64,000 nt of DNA from Lumbricus terrestris (GCA_949752735.1 OX457042.1:61417468-61481467), one strand, 5' to 3'; counted from the stretch's first letter, positions 1 to 12,487 are shown. Numbers and translations are program-made. Notes: generated by a model from the sequence alone, not told the origin.

Positions 1-3000
1 CTACCAACAGCCACCAGTGGCCCCTGCTGCTGGAAATGACAATGGATCAAACTCCATGCTCCAACAGGGATCGGTGCTGATGGTCTATGGACTGAACAAA
101 GAAAAGATGAACTGCCAGAGAATTTTCAATCTCTTCTGCCTCTATGGAAATGTCGTCAGGGTAAATTGCAACCAGTATTAATCTACAATGCAATATTGCA
201 CCTTTCCAGTTGTCAGACTATTTATGTGCCTCCAATTATATAGACATCATTAGATTGGCAACTTGTACTGACTTACTTTTCTTTCCATAAATCTGACTTG
301 TATGATGCTGTCTTTTGCAGCTTTTTCAAGAACCACGTTTGAACGAGTTTTCGCGAATTTATATAGCACCCGTTCGGTGACGGATTAGAAAGTTTATGAG
401 GGATCAATTAGGGAAGGCGGGGACGAGTGGCAGAAGGTCAATCGCCAAGGCACGCAGTGCTGAGAGAGGGGTTTGGGAGGAGATGTGCCCCTTTCCAACC
501 AGAATTTTATTTCCACATTGCAATGACTTCAATAAATAAACTTAAAATAATAATTTCTTATTGAGTTTCCAAATTGTAGTGGTACCATTTCAAGATTGCC
601 ATCTTTGCAAAAGTATTTTAGTATTTCAGTGCTGAAAAAAAACGGAGGTTTCAGATTTCAATTTAAATATAATTATTATTACAATTATAATTTCCTTATG
701 TATCAAGTTCGGCAACTCAGTTCTGCTGCTGATGGAGTATTATACTATAAGTCTAAGATCTGTATGTATGGATGTCCTTCCCAAGAAAGGCTCAGACGCC
801 GATTCATTTCGCAACATGAAATTTATTTTAGGTTCTCATGCGAATTTGTGGGTCAGGATGACTATTTTCAGCTCTCAACTCACCTTATAACCCGAGATAT
901 GAGCATTTTATTGGAAAGAAACCAATAATTACTAGTTCTAAAAAAAATAGCATTTGTGCAAAATTTAACAGTAAATTATACCTATTCTAAAAAAAATTTT
1001 ATCATATGATTATTATGATAGTGAATATGACATTATATATCACCGTATATTACCACAGTTCATGTAATACTATACTGCAGACAGCGTTTAAAAACCATTA
1101 TCATTTTGTCACGTTTTCTGTGGAAAACTGTTATTTCTGCCCTCCCTTGAAGATGTCTAGATTACGAAATAACTTGTTGTGGACTCGTTATCTGGTATTA
1201 TTTCACAATGAGCCTGCAACATCAATAAAACATCAAATTGGTATTCTGTTGTGTTCTGGATAGTAGTTGACGATTGCTCTACTTTCGAAAAAGCTCTTTT
1301 CAAGTCTTTTGGCTTTAGCACTATAAATTGGAAGTGTGGCCGATACATTCAGCATGTATGAACTGTTGGAGGAGCATCAACAGGACATGAATTCAAAGCC
1401 GCCTTAATTGCTGAAGTACATGAGCATGTTGTGCCAAAACCTTCTTTCATACGACTCATTAAGCAATGAAGGGGGATGTTATGTGTAAATTTCAAATGGG
1501 AAGGTTCATGGCCGGGTGACCCCTTGGATCCGCCCCTGCACCCATTCAAGAATGCTACTCAGAGGTGCTCGTACATACTGTCATTGCAGGTCATTTTCTA
1601 AAGCTGAAACGAAATTTGTAAACTTAATTTTTCCGTATGAGGAAGAACTCTAAAAGTGCTTTTCTGAATACGAATTTTCAGGTGAAATTCTTGAAGAGCA
1701 AAGATGGAGTTGCGATGGTTCAGTTTGGAGACAACGCATCGTGTGAACGAGCAATCAAGAACATTAACGGATGCTTTGTTTTTGGCCACAAAATGTTGAT
1801 GGGGTCAGTGACTGAATCAGAATTTTATCAGTTTCATTAGTGTAGCATTGTATGCTGTTTCAAGATATGTAGCTGTCTCTAACTTAATTGTAACTTAGGA
1901 CTGTTTTGTTTTCTTTACAGATTAATTGGAAATGGCTCTGGTATTGCAAATGTATGATAACAAGTTTTGAAAATTCACAGAGTTTGGTGTGTTATCAGAT
2001 ATTGAAAGAATATAATAGAACATAATATTTTGCAATATTTTATTTAAAAAATTAATTGGTTGTGTGATTCACTGTATTTTAATGTTCTTTTCACTAAGAA
2101 TTTCTTTTGTTACAGCTACTCAAAACAGGCCTTCATCCAGGATGTTCCAGACCCAGTTGTTCTTTCTGATGGAACAGTCTCCTTTGTGGATTTCATGGGC
2201 AGCCAGAACAACCGTTTCACTACTCCAGAAGCTACTGCAAAGAATCATATCCTTTGCAATCTCTGTTAGATAATTTGTCTTTAACTTTATTCACTCTTTG
2301 CACTTATCAACTCGAGAAGGCTTATTTGACTTGACATAGATCTACAGTTTGCTCTGTGCAGTCAATTCTGCCGCAGTTCAATTGTAGACCACAATTTTAT
2401 CAGTTGAAACATGGAGTTATGAAGGAGGATTTGTTGTTGGGATTGTGTTGTAATGGGTTTTAAAACGGTTTCCTTTAATATTATATGATGTGCTTTTCTT
2501 AACTCTTTGTTACGCATTCAGTCGGCATCAAAGGTCTTGTACTTCTTTAATGCTCCTCCTGCAATCAACGAGGCCGACTTTACAAAGGTTAGTTTAACAG
2601 TTTTATTTAATTCTTTTTTCTAAAGCGAATGATATGTGTCTGCATTATATTTCTAGACCATATTAACAGCACTTCTTAAATTGATTTTCTAATCGAATTC
2701 TTATTAGGTTATAGTGCATGGGCGGAAACTTAGGGAGACAGAGGTCACCAGGCCATGACCTTTCCCATTTTAAATCAATGTTTTTGGTGCAATCTATTTT
2801 AAAAGCCTCTGTAAAGTGTCATCATGGTAATAGCATTCTATGTTTCAGTTCATTGTTCGTCATATTGTCCAATTGTAATGTGTGATTTTGTCCAGTGAAA
2901 ATTAGTGTAAATGACTATAATCCAAGAGGCAATCCCGGGAAATCTGTAGGGATAATGACAGAACTTTGTGCTTGACAGGTATTCACCGATTGCAATGTTA

Positions 3001-4690
3001 AGGCACCCACTAAGATCAAGATTTTCCCATCAAAAAGTGAGTTTACATTTTACAATCACTTGACAGACTGCTTTTTTCTCTAATAGTAGTGTTTATTGTT
3101 AAAAATGCTAAACTTTTCATGGTTCTTACTCGATTAATTTTGTGAAATTTCTTACTAAATTGTTTATTTATTTCTGGGTATTTAGTTTTTGGGGAAATGC
3201 ATAGTTTGTTATGTTAGTTCAGTGTGTACGTTTTCAATTTGCATTTTAATATTGGTTTTTAATATTTCATCATTAGTGTTACAAGTGCATATCCAGAGCA
3301 CGTATTATACAAATTCATTCATTCCGAAAACTTATATAGCGCCCCTTCAAGAAGCCTACTCAAAGGCGCTCCCAGTCCAGCCACAGCTAAAAAGATAGGT
3401 CTTGAGCAACTTGTAGAAAGCAGGCAATTTATTCCGAGGTAGTAAGCGTAGTGCAAGCGGGAGCCCATTCCATGTGGACGGGCCAACAACCGAGAAGGCT
3501 CGACGCTGTCTGGTAGCAGAGCGGGTTCGAGGGACCAGCAGCTCCCCATTGGCCGAAGAGCATAAAGTTCTACGAGAGGCTACGACAGAGACAGGGCGAC
3601 AGAGATCAGATAAGTAGGAAGGAGCACTACCAATTAAGGACCGCCAGAAAAGTGCTGCTATCCTGTACGAGATGCTCTGCAAGACTGGAAGCCAGTGCAG
3701 AACATCACGCTTGTAGGCAGAAATTGGGGCAAATTTTGGGATATGACCAATAAGCCGAGCAGCAGAGCGCATGACCCAGTCAAGACGCCCTATTAAGCTA
3801 GATGGGTGACCAGCAAGGATTGAGCAGCAATGATCAATTCTGCTAGTTACGAAGGCGTGGACAAGGACCACAGCGGCATCATGAGATAGGGACCGCATGA
3901 CAACACGCAACTGGCGGAGCTGGTAATAGCAGCTTCGCGTTACTAGGTTAACATGTTGTGAGAAACTGAGTTCTTGGTCAAGTGTCACTCCAAGATCGCT
4001 AAAATATTGTGATGAGCATAGACCTGTTCTCACTTTCATTGCTTAGAGGTTCATATTTCTTGAAGGAGCTGCAATGGAGAATTTTGTCTGAACACGGTCC
4101 TGTAAATCTGCTGAGTATCTTTTAACTTGGTTTAAGGTCTGATCGTTGCATTGTAGCTCAGCGCAGCAGCACTGGACTGCTGGAGTGGGACAACAAGGCG
4201 GAAAGTGTTGAGGCAATTACTGCTGCAAACCACACTCAAATTCCAAACCCAAGTTTGTACTGTTTTATAAGATTTCTGATGTTTAATGATTTCTTTTCGT
4301 TTCTAGATAGTAGTGTTGCTGTTGAATGGAAGAGCTCTCTTTAAGACTTATTGGAACATGTTGTCATGTTTGTGACTTTGTATTATCCAGGAATTTCTAT
4401 CCTGTTGTTCTTAACCATTACATTATATCTGAAGTCGTTTGACTGAGGACTAACATTATAAGTGGCCACGAAGACAAGTAAAAGTTATTTTAAATGTCTG
4501 GAAACAGGTGCAGCTGCGGATCATTAATTTTATTTCATTTCATACTGGATGCACTGAATGAATTTTCCAAATATAAGTCTCTTTTTATTAGTGTACACTG
4601 TACAAGTTTTTCATTTTGTGATGTTTTGCAGATGGACAAAATCCATACGTCGTGAAGTTCTGCTTCTCAGATGCGCCAATCAAGGGCTAA
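1..4690 (+). CDS. HNRNPL: hnRNP L orthologue, 3' part (RRM3 and RRM4), seven exons
   Basis: This is the C-terminal half of a heterogeneous nuclear ribonucleoprotein L, a nuclear RNA-binding regulator of splicing that recognises CA-rich RNA. Exons inferred from protein similarity and splice signals are <1-160, 1682-1803, 2116-2246, 2514-2587, 2979-3036, 4157-4252 and 4632-4690, with stop TAA at 4688-4690. RRM3 begins at LMVYGLNKEKMNCQRIF and continues NLFCLYGNV / VKFLKSKDGVAMVQF. The inter-RRM stretch contains NNRFTTPEATAKNRIQ. RRM4 runs from VLYFFNAP to the end, with SSTGLLEWDNKAES and NPNGQNPYVVKFCFSDAP. Every exon phase agrees across the joins. All introns are GT-AG (donors GTAAAT, GTCAGT, GTTAGT, GTGAGT, GTTTGT) except 2247-2513, which is AT-AC. 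The 5' half (RRM1-2) lies outside the window. The intron 3037-4156 contains a CR1-like LINE. Identification is secure; whether this is the L or LL paralogue is not. Confidence 0.92.
161..1681 (+). other. Large first visible hnRNP L intron with degraded repeats
   Basis: AT-rich non-coding DNA. A segment near 340-500 resembles a degraded interspersed repeat (it contains a gaatttatatagcacc motif similar to the 3' ends of the CR1-like copies). A second segment around 1365-1550 ends in a ggatccgcccctgc motif similar to the termini of the short hAT-like elements elsewhere in the window. No coding exon is supported here. Confidence 0.4.
2247..2513 (+). other. U12-type AT-AC intron of the hnRNP L gene
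   Basis: The intron starts ATATCCTTT, an exact match to the minor-spliceosome AT-AC donor consensus. It ends TTAC. Upstream of the acceptor, TTTCTTAAC (2495-2503) matches the U12 branch-site consensus in 8 of 9 bases, with the branch A 11 nt before the end. Joining c2246 to g2514 gives A-K-N-R-I-Q-S-A-S-K-V-L, which aligns without gaps to the vertebrate hnRNP L linker. No GT-AG alternative that I found keeps the frame. Confidence 0.88.
3300..4045 (-). mobile_element. 5'-truncated CR1/L2-like LINE, RT C-terminal region, in an hnRNP L intron
   Basis: The minus-strand frame 4039-3356 encodes the region downstream of the RT catalytic core: LGVTLDQELSFSQHV, then DVLHWLPV, APSYLSDLCRPVS, VPRTRSAT and RAFSVVGPSTWNGLP. 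This order is typical of CR1/L2-group pol C-termini. The 3' end carries gaatgaatgaat repeats at about 3310-3325, a usual kind of terminus for these elements. The catalytic core is absent, so the copy cannot move by itself. It sits antisense to the host gene. Similar copies lie at 7610, 27740 and 37930. Confidence 0.8.
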
Positions 4691-5500
4691 TTTCTAGACG
4701 ACTGCTTTTTAATCATTCGACTTTGCACATTTTATTGTTAATTTAAATTTTAAAGGCAAAATGAGATGTTTCTTTGACGTTGTTCATGCCGACAGAATCG
4801 GTTTTGTTGTATAGTATCCTTCATGTTGTTTTTTAAATCTCAAATAATATTATCCTTAAATTAGACAGCTGTATCAACTATCAACCCGTTGTTTGGACTA
4901 CAGGGTGCCTATTGCCTAATGCTATTAGAGCTCAGAATCGAGGTTGAAGTACTGTCAACAAAGCGCATTGCATTAGTCTACGCCATCTATACTATGTCAA
5001 AGAGGACTCTTATTGTCAAGTAGTTCAATCCTCCAACTAGGTCCCCTATTAGAAGGATTCTGTCATCTCTGACTTGATGACTGCCAACTAGCTCCCCTCC
5101 CCCTAAGGATTCTTATAGTAGCCCTAATTTAAAATTCAAGTTTAACTGCATGTCAACTAGGCCTAGTCCCAGGACAGCATCAATTACGTAGCACCACACA
5201 ACCCGACTCTCACAGTTAGTGAGGTTGCAGGTCTTTTTCTTTTGGACGTTGTGTATTATTTATATCCTGTTCCATTCATGATCTGTTGGATAAGGTATGT
5301 GACTAACTTGCAGATCACGCAATTGATTTAGGCCGCTCGCTCGTCCGCCCAAAAACCCATCAGGGCAAATCATGCATTAGACCCCCACCCCTCAAGAAGA
5401 GAAGCCAAACTCCGCCATGTCTGTTGGATAAGGTGTGTGACCAACTGAAAACCCCACTTGCTGATCAGCAGTTATTAGTTGTAGCATGTTGGACTTCGCG
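4691..5500 (+). other. 3' flank of hnRNP L gene, no coding sequence seen
   Basis: Downstream of the hnRNP L stop this should include the 3' UTR, but no convincing polyadenylation signal stands out. A short repeated phrase (ctgttggataaggt) occurs at about 5283 and 5421. No gene is supported. Confidence 0.4.
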
Positions 5501-5508
5501 TGATCTAG

Positions 5509-5822
5509 ATGATTCCCAACCCGCGGGCCAAAAGTGGTCCGCCAGGCCTAAAAAATGGCCGTCCGTCTCTCAAAAGAATTAACAAAAGCATGTGAAAAAT
5601 TAACAATTTGGACAGGAGATAACACAATTATTTTCTATTAAAAATTCTTTTATTTTGACATCAGATATTCTATTTTGATTCAATTAAAACAATTTCATGT
5701 GCTTTTATTTAATTAAACTTCAGCCTTGTGGCCCCTTAATGTCCTTCAACTAAGAAAAAGCGGCCATCGTGCCTTCCAACTTAGAAAAAGTCGCCCTACA
5801 GTCAAAAAAGGTTGGTAACCAC
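5509..5822. mobile_element. Short non-autonomous hAT-like element (314 bp)
   Basis: It is flanked by a perfect 8-bp duplication TGATCTAG (5501-5508 and 5823-5830). The ends are imperfect inverted repeats: left ATGATTCCCAACC, right (reverse complement) GTGGTTACCAACC. Such ends and an 8-bp duplication are typical of hAT elements. No transposase is present. Confidence 0.7.
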
Positions 5823-5994
5823 TGATCTAGGACTAATCACGCTCGGCGGCTTCGGCTGGTTGCGTTTTGTGCTACTCATCCGCCTGCGACCAATAAAAGC
5901 TGCGACTCTGCCCTCCGGTTTAAAAAAGTAAGAATATCAGGTTTATCCATAGCCTAATTATTTACCTGCTGTAGTATAATGCATAGGCCATAAA

Positions 5995-6545
5995 TAAATG
6001 ATGTAGGATATTGCTTACATTATATAGGCCCTACAGGTTTATGGCTCAACGTCGGGCCCTGGAATGGGAGAAATGAAATTGTATGTCAACAGATTAATTT
6101 TCCCGAAAGTAAGTAAGTATAGCCTTTTATTACTCAATTCGCAGACGCACAATGAGACATCAAAATAGATTATTAGGCATTCCGATTAAAACAAAGGTGT
6201 GGACCTACTAATAAAGCATAGTAGTCTAACGATAATAAAGTAATGTATGGCATCTGTCAAGTTGACGATGTTAAGTGGAAAAGGTGAATTCACGGATCAC
6301 AGCAAGTGCTACAAATGTGCCAATGTTGCAAACCAGTGTAGGCCCTACAAGTTAATACGTAAGTAGTAGATGTGTGCTACATTATCTACTACTTACGTAA
6401 GATGTGTTATAGCCTAACAGTGTTACCGGTGTAGACTGTGAACCTGGATTCTGATTTCCAGATGTAGGACTACGCCGTTCAAACATTTGATATATAAAAT
6501 CCCGTGAAATCTAAATAGTGCCGGTACCTATAAATAGCTGAGGTC
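5995..6545. repeat. Duplicated block, left copy (partner 28443-29190)
   Basis: Sequence such as ggctcaacgtcg..ccctggaatgggagaaatgaaa and the following several hundred bases recur at 28443-29190 in the same orientation. Each copy lies just downstream of a channel C-terminal exon. An extra small hairpin (arms acgtaagtagtagat and its complement) occurs only in this copy at about 6357-6400. Confidence 0.7.
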
Positions 6546-6870
6546 CTGACATCGACTGAAAAACAACGGTGCAACAATCGTTTCCTAATTTAACGAATAT
6601 AACTTGTAAACGCATTAAAACCCTAATGGGTCGACAGAGTGCAGCTGTTACGTCACGCCTATCCTACTCAGGGTGAGAATTGTGGGGGTTTGGTTCAACT
6701 CCACCGTCTTTCTTAGAGCCCCACAGAAAAGTCTTTTTCACACCAATTCCAAGTTTGCCCACTCCCCACCCCGTTATTTTCCCACAATTCACACCCTGCG
6801 CCTACTTTGTATAGAAAGGGATTAAAAATAGAAATAGCTGCATCAAATGATGTGCTTCACTTATGGGTCT

Positions 6871-7322
6871 TCAACGACGTTGCATTTTTGCAAACCTGGC
6901 AGAAGTTATAACTTCGTTAAATATCTGGACAAAGAACTGAACAAGCTCTGCAACAGTAAGAATTGTTCCTCCAAGAATCAGTCCCAATGTTCCGCCAATG
7001 TCGCAAACCAGTGAGAGGAGATCGTAGGCTGGAGTTGTTTGGATGTCGATGTAGTTTAGATCAGAGAAGAAGATATCCAGGTAGACGAGTTCCTTGCTCA
7101 GTCTAGACATCGTCAGATTCCGTCCCTTGAACTTCGACTTTTGCGACACGTAGTCAAGGAAATGCTCTGACAGAGGACTTGTTGAGATTGAATGTGGATA
7201 AGTGGGTCCGTAGCATTGAAGAGGACAATCGCACTTGCGGCAGACGCCCAAGGTAATAAACGCTCTCATTCCTTTTGATACGCAGTTATACTGCATGTCA
7301 AGAGAACACATTTCGCCTGGTA
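6871..7322 (-). CDS. DEG/ENaC-like channel gene A, last exon (Cys-rich end, TM2, stop)
   Basis: This terminal exon encodes about 150 residues of an amiloride-sensitive-type sodium channel subunit (ASC superfamily), a trimeric plasma-membrane cation channel. The acceptor (tttttag) leaves TA, which completes the codon split by the donor at 11483, so the two exons join in frame. Extracellular cysteines follow the family spacing (PGEMCSLDMQYNC, then CRKCDCPLQCYGPTY). The pre-TM2 and TM2 segment reads TTPAYDLLSLVCDIGGTLGLI then LGGTILTVAELVQFF. The selectivity-filter position, usually G-A/S-S, reads G-G-T here. The cytoplasmic tail is short, ending AKMQRR. A near-identical exon lies at 30231-30682. 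Family assignment is firm; ion preference and stimulus are unknown. Confidence 0.88.
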
Positions 7323-7609
7323 CTAAAAACACAATATGAATATTTAAAATGAACTTCGTCAATAAACTGTGGGATAGGTAGTACTAAAAATTATTATTAG
7401 CAAAACCAATGTTTGGAGTTAAAAATTTAACTTGTTAACTTGTTAACTTTCCACTTGCCTACCACTCATGAGGCCGCTCACATGCACCTGCTATTTATAA
7501 AACCGGTTTAACTCATAATTATGTTCGGCGTAGGCGGACATTAGTTTGTGAAGGCCCAAGGAGCTCCTATGAATAGCAGCAGAGACCAAAAGCGATCAAC
7601 GATGATATG

Positions 7610-8121
7610 GCATGATACGATATTCAATCATTCCGTTCATCCATTCCGAAAGCTTACATAGCGCCCCTCCAAGAAGCCTACTCAGAGGCGCTCCCAGCCC
7701 AGCCACAGTTAAAAAGATAGGTCTGGTAGAAAGCAGGCAAATTATTCCGAGGTAGTAAGCGTAGTGCAAACGGGAGCCCATTCCATGTGGACGGGCCAAC
7801 AACCGAGAAAGCTCGATGCTGTATAGTAGCAGAGCGGGTTCGAGGGACCAGCAGCTCTCCATTGGCCGAAAAGCGTAAAGCTCGACGGGAAATTATGTCA
7901 GAGACAGGGCGACAGAGATCAGATAAGTAGGACGGGGCAATACCAGTGAGGCACCGACAAACAAGTGCTGCAACTCTGTACGAGATGGGTTGCGAGACTG
8001 GAAGCCAATGCAAAACATCACGCATGTAAGCAGATATGGTATGATATGATAAAATTATGGTATGAAATGACGGAATATAAAATGGTATGATATGTGAGCT
8101 CTGTACACTGGATTCAGTCAC
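7610..8121 (-). mobile_element. CR1/L2-like LINE 3' fragment
   Basis: The minus-strand frame encodes YMRDVLHWLPVSQPISYR, APSYLSDLCRPVS, VPRTRSATIQHRAFSVVGPS and WNGLPFALRLLPRN. This is the same family as the copy in the hnRNP L intron (3300-4045). The downstream end has gaatgaacgg-type repeats. The 5' side is broken by a tandem atgatatg-type stretch at about 8040-8095. It lies in an intron of channel gene A on the same strand. Confidence 0.75.
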
Positions 8122-8149
8122 AATTAAGTCAACAAACTACGATGTCTCA

Positions 8150-8902
8150 TCTTGGATTCTGCACCAAAAACATGCGATTTGAACCCGCTTCCTACACTCA
8201 TCCTTCAAGAATTCGTCGATATTTTGGTTCCATTTCTAACGGTATTCTGGGTCTGCAATAGTTCCCTCCGTGAAGGCATCCTACCTGTATCACAAAAATG
8301 GTCAATCCTGGTCCCAGTGCCAAAGTGTGATGGTCTTGACATGGAAGACCCTACTAATTTTAGACCAATTGCAAATGTAACATTTCTTTAAAAAATTATT
8401 GAAAAGGTTGTAGCTGCTCAACTCACCAGTCTCACCCTCTACCTTCATAGCAATAACCTTCTGCCAACCTTTCAATCAGGTTTTCGGAAAGGTCAATCTA
8501 CAGAGACTTTACTTCTGCGCCTTCTTTCCGACATTAATTTTTATGGGCCATTGATAAGTCACAGGTTACTCTTTTGGCACTGTTTGATGTTAGTGCTGCA
8601 TTTGATACAGTGGACCATGATATTCTCCTAGAAGGGCTTTCTACCTCTTTTGCGCCTCTATGCCATTGCAACTTTTTTGCTTGGCTTACCTCCTATCTCC
8701 AGTACCGTTCTTTCGTTGTGGCTTGTGGATCTGCTAGGTCGCCTTGGGCTCCTGCTCCATTTGGTTTGCCACAAGGTTCTGGTCTGGGTCCTTTGCTTTA
8801 CAGCATCTATACTGCAGACCTTGGTCCTCTCCTAGCGGCTGGTTCTGTCTTGAGTCGATTTTATGCAGACGACCTTCAGGCATATGTTCAGTGGCGTACG
8901 TA
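8150..8902 (+). mobile_element. LINE reverse-transcriptase fragment (jockey/CR1-like)
   Basis: Frames 8152-8391 and 8574-8903 carry RT motifs in order: NFRPIANVTF, FRKGQSTETLLLRLL, ALFDVSAAFDTVDHDILL, GLPQGSGLGPLLYSIY and the active-site box FYADDLQAYV. A stop at about 8391 and a frame break near 8550 interrupt it. It ends abruptly after YADD, where unrelated DNA begins. It is a pseudogenic relic, a different family from the 7610 copy beside it. Confidence 0.8.
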
Positions 8903-9018
8903 ACAACCATGTAACGAAGGTGGACAAAATCCACGGCCCCCGAAATCCAAAGGGTCCACAAGTTTATTAAGCAAAAAAGTTTCATGTATACCTTTCCCTT
9001 TTTATAGTCAGTTTCAGA

Positions 9019-9757
9019 TTGTATAGTCTGACCATATGTCGCAAAGTGGCTGGTACTGCATATTTATCGCATACTACCCCATTATTTTGTGATTTTAACA
9101 TATTAAAATTTGAGCAGATTAAACTCTATCAATCAGGAGAATTTATGTACCGCTTTGACCACAGTTTGCTCCCTCCTGTTTTCAAGGGATTCTTTAATCT
9201 TGGTTCACAGATCCATTCTCATTCAACAAGAAACTCGTCGAACTACATAAGCATCTTTGCTCGCACTAATTCCCGTCTATTCTCTATTAGAGCCACTGGT
9301 CCCTCAATCTGGAATAAAATCCCTCTAGAAGTCAGGCAATCTCCATCATTATCATTATGTAAGAAAAAGTTACGCTCTCACCTAGTTGGTAATAGCAACA
9401 ATGTGTTATGAAGTATCATAATGATGGTCTATTTAAGCCACTCGCGCATACTTGTTTTGCATTTACTAATCTTTACTCTTTCTTATCTAGTTAAGAGTTT
9501 ACTTTTTTCTCTTGTTTAGTTAAGATATCTGAAGTATAGTTGTAATCATTGTAATAATTCACCTCTTAGTTAATAGCAATTGTCGGCCGTCCCATCCTTT
9601 TGTTTCACAAGTATGTAGGTGTCCCTATTAGCGGGGTCAGTGATCCCTTCAGGGCCCATCCTTGTGGCCATTCCCAATTGAATATGTTACATGTAATTTT
9701 GTTTGACTGTAATAAGTGATTGGTTACAGAATAAAATGATTTGATTTGATTTGATAT
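9019..9757 (+). mobile_element. LINE 3' end with (TTTGA)n tail
   Basis: The frame 9019-9411 encodes a pol C-terminus: PLFCDFNILKFEQIKLYQ, FMYRFDHSLLPPVFKGFF, HSTRNSSNYI and ATGPSIWNKIPLEVRQS. A non-coding 3' UTR follows and the copy ends in gatttgatttgatttgat (about 9740-9757). This may be the same element as 8150-8902 with an internal deletion, or a separate insertion; the 116-bp gap resembles neither. Confidence 0.75.
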
Positions 9758-9759
9758 GT

Positions 9760-10670
<911 letters not shown>

Positions 10671-10808
10671 CAGTGGCGGCGCCAGGATTTCAGTTTGGGG
10701 GGGAGGCTAAAGGGGGTAAATCGTCCAAAAATGTTATTTTTACATGGGAAAAATGAATGGCCTTTTTAGGGGGCTAAGCCACCCCCTAACCCCCTAGCGC
10801 CGCCACTG
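10671..10808. mobile_element. 138-bp MITE with CAGTGGCGGCGC termini (hAT-like)
   Basis: The left end CAGTGGCGGCGCCAGG and the right end (reverse complement CAGTGGCGGCGCTAGG) form near-perfect terminal inverted repeats. The flanking octamers gataatcc and gctaagcc match at 6 of 8 positions, fitting an old 8-bp duplication. There is no coding capacity. Confidence 0.7.
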
Positions 10809-11149
10809 GCTAAGCCCCATATAAAAGGCTAAGCCCCTCCTAAAAAAGATCATCCGTCTTTTTTACATGCAAAACTGAAATATTTCCACGATTTTCGATC
10901 GGATGACTTAAAAAAGGTCGTCAGAAATTTTGGCGGATGAGAATGGCAAATTTCCATGAAATTTCGACCGGATGGTTAAAAAATGGTCGTGAGAAATTTT
11001 GGCGGATGAAAATGGAAAATGGATACGATATCAAAGCATTTGTAGTTTTAAAAAGAAATCGGATGCGCGATAAAAATATGTGATGACGTAGAATGTTTAA
11101 ATGGTTAGCGATGTGGATGACGTCAGCCATGACATCCGTTGAACTCGTT

Positions 11150-11830
11150 GTGAGACTGAACAGAGAGGTGATAAATTCGAATGCTGAAGCATTGCGCAAG
11201 AAGACGAGCAATGCGATTATTGAATAATTATCAGTGTTAGCAAAGTTATTCCAGATCCTAGCCTATTCCTAGGCTACTGATATTTTTCTACATAACATAT
11301 TTAACATGTCTTATAAGCCTGGTTAGAACTGTTAGAGTGTACGCATACCAACAACAAGAATAGGTCTAACATTGATCCTTTGCAACATACAAACACGCTT
11401 GCATACACACAGACAAACAAAATATTATACAAAAGATTTTGCATTGAGAAATTAGATTACGGTACTTAAAGAACTTAAATACCGTTGTAATCCTTCGGTC
11501 GACATCCACATAAGGATATCAAATAATTCCCCAGACATCGCCCTATGCATCCCAGGAACGTGTAGTTCTTGGTGTCAAGACATTCGCCGTAGGGAGCAGG
11601 CAACATAGACACCTACACATGAAAAGAGTTGAGTTTTCAATAAGTCTGTTCATCCATTAGAATTATCACTATCAGTTTGGTTGACAGAGAGTTGTCAGGT
11701 TGTATTATTTGATCACGAGTATAGCATATCCTCTCTTTAGCAACATTAACGGCAGCTTGAAAATGAGAAAATAAGTGACAGAGTGGGCTAATTCAAACAT
11801 GAGCAAATTACCTGTCAAATCAATACACAC
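11150..11830. repeat. Duplicated block, left copy (partner about 33003-33960)
   Basis: Intron and exon sequence around the Cys-rich channel exon recurs at 33003-33960 in the same orientation, with only scattered differences apart from a 276-bp insertion (33154-33429) present in the right copy. This is part of the tandem duplication of the channel locus. Confidence 0.85.
11483..11612 (-). CDS. DEG/ENaC-like channel gene A, internal Cys-rich exon
   Basis: A 130-nt exon too short for a plain ORF call. The acceptor is tgtag before 11612 and the donor is GTATTT after 11483. It encodes VSMLPAPYGECLDTKNYTF then LGCIGRCLGNYLISLCGCRPK and DYN. The PAPYG-C, GC..RC and CGCRP elements are the signature of the extracellular thumb/palm cysteines of DEG/ENaC channels. 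The last base (g) plus TA of the exon at 7322 makes a valine codon, so it splices in frame to the TM2 exon. The copy at 33594-33723 differs at only a few residues (E/D, L/R, I/T). Confidence 0.85.
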
Positions 11831-12480
11831 ACGCATAAATAATTAATTATAAATTTATAATATGCTCTATAATTATGATTAGCTCTTCTCCAACTAACTC
11901 CTCAACCCCAACCCATCTGGCTTCACTAAACATCACTAACTTGTCTAACTTTCTCCTCACACGGATCATCGGCGCCGACTGAATTATGACTTTACACGAA
12001 AACATTCGCAAATCTACGTGTTTTCTCGTCAGCCATCTTGACCCGAATCAACGTTGCCTTGCTCCATTCCTTCGTTTGCTCAAATTCAGCGTCATAAAAA
12101 TTATGCCGTCTGCTGGATTACGTAACGTTGATCGTTACTAAGCAACTGTTGATTGCGTAGTTTTATAGCTCCAGTACAGTAATTGTCGTATACACATTTT
12201 ATATTGCTAAGCCACATATTAATATTAATTAGGCCTAATTAGAAAACGCCAGTAAATTGCATAGCTTAGCCTTTACTTATAATTAAATATTAATCATTTG
12301 TTTAAGAACCATCATGAACGCTACAGCGGGATAGCTGGGTGATGTGGTCGGAAAAAGTAAGGTTTTTATCGAAAATAATTCCAATATTGCGGACAGGAGA
12401 AGAGTATGGCGTGGGAAGAGTTAGATCTGATTGAGGGCCTATGTAAAATCCGCCACACACCATTTTATATATATATATAT
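11831..12480. other. Intronic DNA of channel gene A, no exon recognised
   Basis: The finger-domain exon(s) expected between TM1 and the Cys-rich exon should lie between 11613 and 16741 but were not recognised. On the minus strand at 12036 an ATG in strong context (CAAGATGGCTGAC) opens a 14-codon frame; this could equally be a YY1-like site. Confidence 0.3.
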
Positions 12481-12487
12481 ATAAATA

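Noticed and set aside
2060..2273. Exon 2116-2264 extended to a GT donor at 2265
   Set aside because: The resulting phase does not match the next exon, whereas the AT-AC boundary 2246/2514 does and restores the conserved KNRIQ.
12001..12040. Start exon on the minus strand at ATG 12036
   Set aside because: Good context but only 14 codons and no partner exon; the motif also fits a YY1-like binding site, so no gene is claimed.
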